In this document: positions 35,170 through 43,800 of the stretch, one piece after another
Numbering within the stretch: position 1 is the stretch's first letter
Layout of the letters: every line of letters begins with the position of its first letter
Assembly (NCBI RefSeq): GCF_017304615.1
Contig: NZ_JAFKLZ010000001.1
Coordinates: forward strand, 558,001 to 622,000
Length of the DNA: 64,000 nt
Reading direction: 5' to 3'
Source of the DNA: Sphingomonas sp.
Lineage (GTDB): Bacteria; Pseudomonadota; Alphaproteobacteria; Sphingomonadales; Sphingomonadaceae
Program-made: the position numbers and the translations under genes
The notes under the pieces: generated by a model
Seen by the model: only the letters and a program-made list of their open reading frames with translations
What the model was told of the DNA's origin: nothing
The model's database searches: none

Positions 35170-35643
35170 ATGCTCGACACCACCGCCGCTTTGCCCGTCG
35201 CCGAACCCGGACGGAGCTCGATCCTCGACCGCTTCGCCGGACTCGCGGATAGGGCCTTGCCGATGTCCCTGCTGCTGCTGATCCAGCGCTTCGCCGTCGC
35301 TGCGATCTTCTTCCTGTCGGGTCGCACCAAGGTGACCGGTTGGTTCACGATCACCGACGACGCGTTCGAACTGTTCCGCAGCGAATACGCGCTCCCGCTC
35401 GTGCCGCCGACGATCGCGACCTATGCCGCGACCTTTTCCGAGCATTTCTTCCCGATCCTGCTCGTGCTCGGACTGTTCAGCCGTTTCGCCGCGCTGGCCC
35501 TCCTCGGCATGACGCTGGTCATCGAGATCTTCGTTTATCCGGATGCCTGGCCGACTCACCTTAGCTGGGCCGGGCTGATGCTCCCGATCATCGCGATGGG
35601 TGGCGGGCGTTTCTCGCTCGATCGCCTCCTAAAGATCAAGTGA
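35170..35643 (+). CDS. bufD: DoxX-family membrane protein of the bufferin operon
   Basis: A 157-residue DoxX-like integral membrane protein with four predicted helices, including [57 protein letters not shown] and [18 protein letters not shown]. DoxX proteins close the bufferin operons of Caulobacter and others, and their exact role is open. It starts two bases after the DUF2063 stop and ends the operon. Confidence 0.87.
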   Translation: MLDTTAALPVAEPGRSSILDRFAGLADRALPMSLLLLIQRFAVAAIFFLSGRTKVTGWFTITDDAFELFRSEYALPLVPPTIATYAATFSEHFFPILLVLGLFSRFAALALLGMTLVIEIFVYPDAWPTHLSWAGLMLPIIAMGGGRFSLDRLLKIK

Positions 35644-35723
35644 AGCGGTGATCGAGCGACCGGACGCGGTCAGAGTAAATGCGGTGATCGCTCGAGGTTG
35701 GCCTGCCCGCACTAGATATGGAG

Positions 35724-35745
35724 TGATCCCCCGAACCGGGGATTG
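35724..35745. promoter_or_regulatory. CCCCGAACCGGGG-type palindrome upstream of the response regulator
   Basis: GATCCCCCGAACCGGGGATTG lies 180 bases before the response regulator start. Over 22 positions it matches the reverse complement of 38336-38357 at 19, and both are palindromic (AATCCCCGG/CCGGGGATT). A half-site CGGGGAT also occurs at 35799-35805. Most likely these are binding sites of the NarL-type regulator encoded next. Confidence 0.55.
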
Positions 35746-35924
35746 TTATTGCGTGCCGGCGATCTGATGGGATCGTCTTACGATCCTCGTTGATATTTCG
35801 GGGATCAATCCGCAAGCTCCGCCTCGCTTGGCCGAAGGGGCGAGGGGTGGGACGCAGCGGATACTTTAATCCGACTGACGACAGACCGGGTACAAGCCGG
35901 TACCGGCGAAAGGTGGGCGGGGAC

Positions 35925-36575
35925 GTGCAAGCAAAGGTCGTGATCGTCGAGGATGATCCGCGGATCGCCGCGCACGTCGCCCATGGGGTGACAGAGCATG
36001 GCGGCCTGTCGTTGCTTGGGACGGCGGGTTCGTTGGCGGAAGCGCGCGCGCTTTTGGGCCAGGACGCTGACTTGTTCATTCTCGATCTTGGGCTGCCCGA
36101 TGGCAACGGCATCGATCTGATCGCGGAAATTCGCACTAAACGAGGCGCAGGTCCGAAAATCCTGGTGCTGTCAGTTCTCGGCGATCAGACGACGGTGCTG
36201 GCGGCGGTGTTGGCGGGGGCCGACGGCTATCTGTTGAAAGACCTCGACAGCCTCGACATTGGCCAACAGGCCGCCGCAGCGCTGTCCGGCGGGGCGCCGC
36301 TTTCCCCGAGTATTGCAGCCTATGTGCTGCGTTATCTGCGCGGCCAGCAGGAGCAGCAAAAGCAGCAAGATGAGGACTCCGAACTGTCGCCGCGAGAGTA
36401 TGAATTGCTCCAATTGCTTGCTCGCGGGCAGAGCAACCGTCAGGCGGCCGAGGCGCTGTCGCTGTCTCCGCACACGGTCGGCGATCATGTGAAGTCGATC
36501 TACCGCAAGCTCGGGGTCAGCAGCCGGGGCGAGGCGATGGTCCGCGCCTTCCGGAGCGGATTGCTGCGCCCGTGA
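35925..36575 (+). CDS. NarL/LuxR-type response regulator
   Basis: A 216-residue two-component response regulator. The receiver domain has acidic residues ED-D at 9-11, phospho-acceptor D54 in FILDLGLPDG and a conserved lysine in GYLLKDLD. A glutamine-rich linker (GQQEQQKQQDED) joins it to a LuxR/NarL HTH (LSPREYELLQLLARGQSNRQAAEALSLSPHTVGDHVKSIYRKLGV). GTG 35925 begins the receiver fold; GTG 35913 is possible. It overlaps the histidine kinase start by four bases (GTGA). Palindromes at 35724 and 38336 are its probable targets. Confidence 0.88.
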   Translation: MQAKVVIVEDDPRIAAHVAHGVTEHGGLSLLGTAGSLAEARALLGQDADLFILDLGLPDGNGIDLIAEIRTKRGAGPKILVLSVLGDQTTVLAAVLAGADGYLLKDLDSLDIGQQAAAALSGGAPLSPSIAAYVLRYLRGQQEQQKQQDEDSELSPREYELLQLLARGQSNRQAAEALSLSPHTVGDHVKSIYRKLGVSSRGEAMVRAFRSGLLRP

Positions 36576-38329
36576 CGGTGACGATCCGGCGGTGGGGATG
36601 GCGCCGCGCAATCGTGACCGTGCTGGGCGCGCAAGTGCTGTTCTGGACCTTCTATGCGCTGATCGTGCTGGCCTTTCATCCGGCGGTCGCCTGGGGCGAA
36701 TACCGTTTGCCGGTGGGTCGTGCCGGACCGGCGTCGACGAGCGTTCCGACCGCGGCGTGGATCCCTGGTCTTTCAGAGCCGGCGGTGCTGCATGTTCCCG
36801 GTTGGCAGCCGGCGATCGTGACTCCGGCGCGGATGACGCTCCTGTCCCCATCCGAAAAGACCGAGGGGGGAGGGGCGTGGTCGCTCACTTGCCTGAACCG
36901 ATCCTGCGCGACGCCAGACGCGATTTATGTCGGCCCACATGACCGGATCGGCATGGCGGCGGGCTGGGAGCGGTTCCAGCGTTTCGACATGGTCTGGGTG
37001 GCCATCGCCGTCGAAGGGCTGCTTGGCCTGGCGCTGCTCGTGCTGCTGCCTCTCAGCCGTTTCTCGCGGCTTCAGACCATCACCGGCCTGTTCATGATCT
37101 TGGTGAGCGCGGACGCCTGGTTCACCGCGTTCGGCGCGGATGCGCTGCCTTATGCCTGGTTCCCGCTGCTGCGCTTCGGCGTGGAATATTTGATGCTGGC
37201 GATGGTGGCGCTTACCGTGAACGCCTTTGCGGGCTGGCAGCCCGGGGCGGCTCGCATCACCCTTGCCTGTTTTGGTATTGCCCTAACCGTCCTGATTGCC
37301 GCCATGCTCGTTTTGGGCGACGTTGCAGGTGTCGTCCCCTGGCTCGACGCCGCTGCGCTCGTCCTGGTGTCGGCCTATGGGATCGCGGCGCTGATCAGGA
37401 TGAGCCGCACCGCGCCCGGTCCGGCGATCCGAGTGATGGCGATCCTGCTGGTCGGCATTACGTCGACCGCCTGGGACCTCCTCATCCATCCGGCGCCAAC
37501 CGGCCCGATGTTGCAGGCGTCGGTACTGACGCCGACCTTGACGACGTTCCTCATCCTGTTCGAACTCGCGCTTCAGGGCCGCCAGCTCAGCCGGGAAGCC
37601 GACGAAGCGCGCACCGATCTCGAGCGGCAGGTCCTCGAACAGGACGCCAGCCTGCTGCGCTCATCCAACCTGCTGCGCCACCAGGAACGGCGGATCGCGA
37701 TCGACGCCGAGCGACAGCGCTTGTTGCGGGACATGCACGACGGCGTGGGTGGCATCCTGACTCACTTGCTGCTCGACACGCGCGAGGGGCGCCTGAACCA
37801 TGCGGAAATCGGGGAGTCGCTGCAATCGGCGGTCGATGATCTCCGAAACATGGCCAGCGCGATCGACGCCGCCGACGAGCCGATCGACGAGGCCCTGGCG
37901 ATGTTCCGCGAGCGCATGTGGGTCCGGTTGGCCCGATCCGGCATCGACTTCGAGTGGCGCTGCGAGCTTGCTTCTCCAGCGGCGCGTCTCGATGCCGCTC
38001 GGCTGCTCAGTCTTTACCGGCTGTTGCAGGAGGGGATTGCCAACACGGTGCGCCACGGCCGCGCGACGCGAATCGATCTGTGGGCAGAGCCAGCAGACAA
38101 TGATCGACTCCGCGTGACGCTCTCCGACAACGGCATGGGTTTCGATCCCGCCGCTGCCAGGGGTTCGCCGGGGGAGGGGCGCGGCCTCGCCAACATGCAT
38201 CGCCGCGCCGTGCAGATGGGTGGCGAACTGCGCATCGAAAGCGCGCCGGGGCAAGGGGCCCGGCTGATCGTCCTCGTCCCGATTGAAGACATCTCGAAGC
38301 GAAAATCTGGAAAATTTACCAATGATTAA
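36572..38329 (+). CDS. Sensor histidine kinase (HisKA_3/NarX-like) with large membrane domain
   Basis: A 585-residue sensor. A first membrane helix (AIVTVLGAQVLFWTFYALIVLAF) precedes a periplasmic segment of about 100 residues with a CLNRSCATP motif holding two cysteines. About seven further helices follow (residues 140-340). A coiled coil (EADEARTDLERQVLEQDASLL) leads to the phospho-acceptor H389 in RDMHDGVGG, and the ATPase domain has DNGMGFDPAAAR and GEGRGLANMHRRA. This is the NarX/DegS type that partners with NarL regulators; its partner is the adjacent gene. The stimulus is unknown. Confidence 0.88.
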   Translation: MTVTIRRWGWRRAIVTVLGAQVLFWTFYALIVLAFHPAVAWGEYRLPVGRAGPASTSVPTAAWIPGLSEPAVLHVPGWQPAIVTPARMTLLSPSEKTEGGGAWSLTCLNRSCATPDAIYVGPHDRIGMAAGWERFQRFDMVWVAIAVEGLLGLALLVLLPLSRFSRLQTITGLFMILVSADAWFTAFGADALPYAWFPLLRFGVEYLMLAMVALTVNAFAGWQPGAARITLACFGIALTVLIAAMLVLGDVAGVVPWLDAAALVLVSAYGIAALIRMSRTAPGPAIRVMAILLVGITSTAWDLLIHPAPTGPMLQASVLTPTLTTFLILFELALQGRQLSREADEARTDLERQVLEQDASLLRSSNLLRHQERRIAIDAERQRLLRDMHDGVGGILTHLLLDTREGRLNHAEIGESLQSAVDDLRNMASAIDAADEPIDEALAMFRERMWVRLARSGIDFEWRCELASPAARLDAARLLSLYRLLQEGIANTVRHGRATRIDLWAEPADNDRLRVTLSDNGMGFDPAAARGSPGEGRGLANMHRRAVQMGGELRIESAPGQGARLIVLVPIEDISKRKSGKFTND

Positions 38330-38335
38330 CCCCGT

Positions 38336-38357
38336 CAATCCCCGGTTCCGGGGATTG
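38336..38357. promoter_or_regulatory. Perfect palindrome CAATCCCCGG-TT-CCGGGGATTG
   Basis: Ten-base arms CAATCCCCGG and CCGGGGATTG are perfect inverses around TT. The element lies seven bases after the kinase stop and about 85 bases before the lectin gene start. It matches the site upstream of the response regulator gene, so the lectin gene is the probable direct target of this two-component pair. Confidence 0.6.
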
Positions 38358-38442
38358 CTGGAGGGCGTCTGAAACGACGACAATATCCTCCGATGCGCTG
38401 TGAAGGGGGACTTCGCGGCCAGGGCATTTTTTGGAGGGTATG

Positions 38443-39384
38443 ATGCGGTTCGAAGCGATTGGATGCCGGGCGGGTTTGCTGGCGCTGGCGATTGGTGGCG
38501 GGATGGCGACCTCCGCTCAGGCGCAGACCTTCTCCTATGCGAACTTCATCGACACGACGGGGCTGCAAATCAACGGTTCCGCCGACGCGCTCAATATTGG
38601 CGGCCGCGATGTGATGCGGCTGACGCCGCCGCAGGGTGCCATGGGCGGCTCCGTGTTCAACACACAGGCCATCGCGCTGACGAACGATTACAGCTTTAGC
38701 ACCCGTTTCACCTTCAACATCGGCAACAACGGCGACACGCCCTATGGCCCGATCGGCGCGGACGGCATCGCGTTTGTCATCCAGACCCTGTCGAACACAG
38801 TAGGCGGCGCCGGCGGCTCGCTGGGCTATGGCGGCATCACGCCGAGCGTCGAGGTCGAATTCGATACCTACAGCAACGGGACCGATCCTGATTTCAACGG
38901 CGACCTTCGCGCCAACAATCACATCGCCATCATGAAGAATGGCGACGCTATAAACCACCTGGCATATTCGAACGTGTCGTCCACGCTGAACCTGAGCGGG
39001 GGCTACGACATCACCGCCTTTGTCGATTATAACGGCGCCGCCAATTTGTTGGAGGTGCGCTGGTCCAAGGACGGCCTGCGGCCCGATAGCGCCGGCCTCA
39101 GCTACAACATCGACCTGGCGAGCATCTTCGGCACCAATCCGGTCTTTGTCGGCTTTACCGGCGGCACGGGCGCGAATTGGAGCGAGCAGGACATCGTGAA
39201 CTGGACGTTCAACGCCAATTACGATCCGATCACCACGCCGCCCACTGGCACCATTCCGCCCGGTTCCACACCTGGCGCCGTGCCGGAACCCGCCACCTGG
39301 GCGATGATGGTCGCCGGCTTCGGCTTGGTCGGCGGCGCGCTGCGCCGGAAGCGCCGCGAGACCGTCCGCTACAGTTTCGGCTGA
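38443..39384 (+). CDS. PEPxxWA-CTERM L-type lectin-domain surface protein
   Basis: A 313-residue exported protein. A signal peptide ends at GMATSAQAQ. The body is an L-type (legume-like) lectin fold: the central sheet signature GADGIAFVIQ and VEVEFDTYSNG with calcium-type residues, then VFVGFTGGTGANWSEQDIVNWTF. A proline/threonine linker leads to the C-terminal sorting signal VPEPATWAMMVAGFGLVGGALRRKRR: PEPxxWA motif, one hydrophobic helix, basic tail. Such proteins are cut and sorted by an exosortase-like enzyme. GGAGGG four bases before ATG 38443 sets the start. Confidence 0.88.
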   Translation: MRFEAIGCRAGLLALAIGGGMATSAQAQTFSYANFIDTTGLQINGSADALNIGGRDVMRLTPPQGAMGGSVFNTQAIALTNDYSFSTRFTFNIGNNGDTPYGPIGADGIAFVIQTLSNTVGGAGGSLGYGGITPSVEVEFDTYSNGTDPDFNGDLRANNHIAIMKNGDAINHLAYSNVSSTLNLSGGYDITAFVDYNGAANLLEVRWSKDGLRPDSAGLSYNIDLASIFGTNPVFVGFTGGTGANWSEQDIVNWTFNANYDPITTPPTGTIPPGSTPGAVPEPATWAMMVAGFGLVGGALRRKRRETVRYSFG

Positions 39385-39518
39385 GCCGCGCTACGCCTCC
39401 ACAATTTGCGGCGACGAGCTCGCTCAGGCGTCGCGCCTGCGGATTCGCGATAGCGAGTTGTCGCTTGGCAGTAGTCGTGCGAAGCGCGACCGTGCAGCGA
39501 GTTCGGCGTGGGGCGATC

Positions 39519-40574
39519 ATGGGAATTATGACTGGTCGACGTTTCGGGGCCGCGCTTCTGACCGGTGCGCTCCTTTGCGGCGTGGCGGTCGCGGCCGTCG
39601 CGCCAATGCCGGGCGTCGCGGCTTCGGCGTCAACAACATCTACGGCGATGAGCGAATTGCTCGACTATCTTAAGGGCCAGGGCACCACCGGCTTCCTGAT
39701 CGTTCAGGGCGGCAAGATAATCGTCGAGAAAAACTGGCCCGCGCCCGAGGGCAATCCTCAATTCGCCGCCTTCGTCTACGAACGGACGAAGGACGGTGCG
39801 CTGCTGGAGGATGTCGCCTCGCAACAGAAGAGCTTCGTCTCGGTGTTGGTCGCGGTGGCGATCGACAAGGGCCTGATCCAGGTCGACAGACCGATTTCCG
39901 ACTATATCGGCACAGGCTGGTCCAAGGCGGCACCCGAGCAGGAAGCCAAGATTCGGGTCATCGACGTTCTGACGATGAGTTCCGGTCTGGCCGAGAATTT
40001 CACCTATGCCGCGCCCGCCGGCACGACCTTCCTCTACAACACGCCCGTCTATGCGATCACCAAGCGGATTTTGGTGGCCGCTGCCAAGCAGCCGCTGGAG
40101 ACGATCACGCATGACTGGCTGACCGCGCCGGTGGGCATGAACGACACCGCCTGGCGCAAGCGCCCGGCCATTCTTTCCAGCGTAGGCAACGACACCGGTC
40201 TCGTTACGGCACCACGCGATACCGCGCTCTTCGGCGTGATGATCCTGAACGGCGGCGTCGCCGAAAACGGCAAGCGGATCGTGTCGGAGGCGAGTTTCAA
40301 GGTGATGTTCGCGCGGTCGGCGACCAACGCGGCTTATGGTCGGCTGTGGTGGCTGAACGGCAGCAGCTATACGATAGGCGCCTTGGGCGCTCGAAAGGAC
40401 GGGCCGCTGATCGCCGCCGCGCCCGCCGATCTGGTCGCCGCGCTGGGCGCTTTCAATCGTCGTCTCTACGTCGTTCCCAGCCGCAAGCTGGTAATCGTGC
40501 GCACCGGCGCGGCCGCGAGCGACAAGGATTTCGACGAGCAATTCTGGCTTCGGATCAATAAGGCACTGAACTGA
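39519..40574 (+). CDS. Secreted serine hydrolase (beta-lactamase/class C-like)
   Basis: A 351-residue exported protein of the serine beta-lactamase-like family. S101-x-x-K104 in ASQQKSFVS is the catalytic pair. The tyrosine motif is probably in FLYNTPVYAI, with YNT in place of the usual YxN, so the second active-site element is atypical. GGVAENGKRIVSEASF and the NAAYGRLWWLNG stretch are typical of esterase/peptidase members rather than antibiotic hydrolases. ATG 39519 begins the signal peptide (RRFGAALLTGALLCGVAVAAVA). It stands alone between the lectin gene and the uronate locus. Confidence 0.82.
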   Translation: MGIMTGRRFGAALLTGALLCGVAVAAVAPMPGVAASASTTSTAMSELLDYLKGQGTTGFLIVQGGKIIVEKNWPAPEGNPQFAAFVYERTKDGALLEDVASQQKSFVSVLVAVAIDKGLIQVDRPISDYIGTGWSKAAPEQEAKIRVIDVLTMSSGLAENFTYAAPAGTTFLYNTPVYAITKRILVAAAKQPLETITHDWLTAPVGMNDTAWRKRPAILSSVGNDTGLVTAPRDTALFGVMILNGGVAENGKRIVSEASFKVMFARSATNAAYGRLWWLNGSSYTIGALGARKDGPLIAAAPADLVAALGAFNRRLYVVPSRKLVIVRTGAAASDKDFDEQFWLRINKALN

Positions 40575-40775
40575 TCGGGAGGCCCGCTGTCAGAGCAAGC
40601 GCCACAATTGCCAAGCAAATCGGTCTGTTGTTCCGGCAGAGGGATCCCGATCCCGATCATCTTAGTGTGCGGCATGCCGCGCTAGACCGTGCCGGCGTCT
40701 CGTATTGGCCGGACAGCACAAGAGCGATGGTCCACTCTTCGCCAATAGCGGGAATGGCGCGGCAATTACCCGATA

Positions 40776-40787
40776 GACACCGGTGTC
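40776..40787. promoter_or_regulatory. LacI-type operator GACACCGGTGTC before the LamG gene
   Basis: A perfect 12-bp palindrome with the ACCGGT core and GTCA flank shared by the sites at 56041, 57169 and 60127. It lies about 75 bases before the 1276-residue protein's ATG, within a 286-base gap that holds no gene. It ties the plus-strand operon to the LacI repressor at 56070. Confidence 0.6.
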
Positions 40788-40860
40788 ATAAGTCGATTAT
40801 GGGTTGGGCAGGGTAGAGAAGCCGCGTCAGGCTCGGATCCGTCGAGAGAGGGTGGCTGAT

Positions 40861-43800
40861 ATGAGAATCCCGACGATGATGTGGCTGGCGGCGACGGGCT
40901 TGGCGACCGCGGCGCTGGGTGGCGCGACGTTCGCTCAGGATCCGGGACCGCGGCTGATCTTCCATGTCTCGGCCGATAAGAATTTCACTGCCGAGACCGC
41001 CGGTGGCGACGCGGTGCCCAATTTCCAGTCGAAGGTCGCGATCGTCCCGACCGGGAAGTCGGGCGGCGCGATCGAATGGCAGGACGATGGCTATGTCGCG
41101 TGGAAGGCGCCGGGTAACATCTACGCGCGCCGGGGCACTCTGTCGTTTTTCTGGCGCTCGCGCACGCCCGTCGGCGAGGCGCCGTTCGTGCTGTTCCGTG
41201 CTGGATTTGCCGACCACACCAGTTGGGACATGGCGTTCCTGCGGATCGACTGGAACGGCCACGGTTTCGACGCCTTCGTCACCGACAACAACCTCGCGCG
41301 AGAGCGGGTGTCGTTCCGCATGCCCACGCTGCCCGCATCGACCGAATGGCACCACATCGCCTTTGCGTGGGACGAAGCGGTCGGCGTGCGGTTGTTCGTC
41401 GACGGCAAGGAAGTCGCACGCAAGGATCAGAAAGCGGTGCTCGACAGCGGGCTCGACCAGTTCGGACTCGCGGGGCGGATCATCTCACCGCATCAGGTGC
41501 AGAGCCGCTACAGCTTCATGCGGGGCAGCGATGTCGACGAAATCCGCGTTTATGACCAGATGCTCGATGCGGGGGCGGTGGCGGCGCTGGCGGTGAATAC
41601 TGCGCCGAGCGGCGGGGCGCCGGTCGCTGCCGCGGCGGAGCGGCTGGCGTTCCTCCATCGCTACGGTTTCGAGGGCGCCTCGCCGCCGCTGCTGACTGCC
41701 GAGACGACGGCGATCCGCAAGGTCGAGTTCGCCGACGCCAAGGATTTGAAGGAATGGATGTGGAAGGGCGTCGACGGCATCGCCGAGACGACCTGGCCCG
41801 GCGTCTATAACCGCTCGCGCCTGCCGGGCCGCGACGACTATTTCGAACTGCCCGACTGGAACGTCTATGTCGAAGGCGGGAAAGCGTATGAACTGACCAT
41901 TCCGCAGGGCGAAACGGTCAACCGGGTCGAGATTCGCGGTGCGGCGTATGGCGCGCTCGATTATGCGCCGGACGGCGGGGCGTTCAGCCTGCTCGCCAAG
42001 CGGCCGCAGGGTGTCGAGAAGTCGATCACGAGTTTCGCCGACCGCACCGGCGGCAAGCTGCGCTTCACCAACATCGCTCAGGAAACGCCGATCCAGGAAA
42101 TCTGGGCGTACAACGTCGGCGCAGGGGCGGAACCCAAGGGCACATTCAAGCTAAGCTATACCGTCAACAGCAAGGCCGCGCCGAGCTTCGCGAACCTGTC
42201 GCCGCTCAACGCCTATATCGCCGGCCGCTTTCCGGCGAACGAGCGCGCGACGGTCGTTGCGCTGCCGGCCAGCGCGGGTGCCGCTGCGCCCGGTGCGGGC
42301 AGTGCGACCGATGCCGGTGGGGCAGTGCGCAGGGGGGACGAAGCGCCGCTGATCCATATCCTGATCCCGTCCGATTTCGGCGACGCCTTTCCGGGCAAGC
42401 CGCTGGCGCGGGCGTGGAACTATACCTGGGCCAATGCGCGCGACGGACTCGACGGCATCGCGCTCGACATCCCCGCGCTGAAAGCGGCGCCGAACAAGGA
42501 CGGCCTGATCCCGCTCAACATCCGGGTGAAGGACCCGATCTGGCCCGACCGTGACATGATCGACGTGACCGTGTCGGTGAAACCGGGCGAGAAGCGCACC
42601 GTCTGGCTCGACCTGCGCGACCGTATCCTGACCAACGATCCGTTCTACATCACTGTCGCTAGCGCCGCGCCTGATTTCGGCGCGTCGAGCCTGGACGGCA
42701 TGAACGTGCGGCTGGTGTTCAAGGACCGCGACGAAGCCAAGAAGGAGCATATCGCCGACCGCTTCAACCAGGTGAAGGATAATTGGGGCTTTCTGGTCGA
42801 GGAACATACCGCGTCGGGTCGCGAAGGCCTGTTCCGGCGGTTGAAGGGCGACATAACCGACCTGTTGCGCGTCGATCCCGACAATCTGGAGGGGCGGCGC
42901 TACTGGGCCGACATCAGCTACGGCGCGACTGGCATGCCGGCCTTTACCCAGCCGGCGCCAACTGACGGCACGCCGCTCTGGGCATTCCGCCAGCTTGAAG
43001 ACCTCAAGCTCACCAGCCGTTTCGTGAACTGGTGGATCGACAATCGTCAGGTGCCCTACGGCGATTTCGGCGGCGGGATTTCGGACGATGTCGACCTGAC
43101 CGAGCAATGGCCCGGCCTCGCGCTGATGGGGGTCGAGCCGGACAAGATCAACGCGTCGCTCCGCGCGCTGTCGGACGCCGTTTACAAGAACGGCATGCGG
43201 ACCAACGGCCTCGGCACCATCACCACCGACGAACTCCATGCCTATGAGGAAGGGCTCAATTCGGACGCCGAGCGGCTCTATCTCAACTGGGGCGAGCCGA
43301 AGGCGATCGAACGGCTGATGGCGACGGTGAAAGCGCTGTCCGAACGGATCATCCTGAAGAATCCCGCCGGGCATCTGCACTTCGCGAGCAACTGGTATGG
43401 CGGCCGCATCGTCTATCGCGAAGGGCCGTGGGAGTGGCAGAAGCCTTACAGCTTCACCGTGATGCACGCGCCGATCCTGATGGGCGTGTTCAACGCCAAT
43501 CCCACCGCGACGGGACTCGTCACGGGCGTGATCGACGGCTGGATGGCGCACGGCAAGCGGAATGCCGACGGCAGCTGGAGCTATCCCAATGAGATCAACT
43601 GGCGGACCGACGCGGAGCGCGTCGGCGATGGCGGCGGGTTGCCGACGCCGTATCAATCGGCCTGGGCGGCCTATCGCTTCACCGGCGACGCCAAGTATCT
43701 GACTCCACTGCTGAGCCGCGTGGCGCGGAGCGGGCCGGGGTCGATCGCCGACCTCAACGAAAACGTCGTCGCCGTGCTCGGCAGGCCCGAATGGGGCAAG

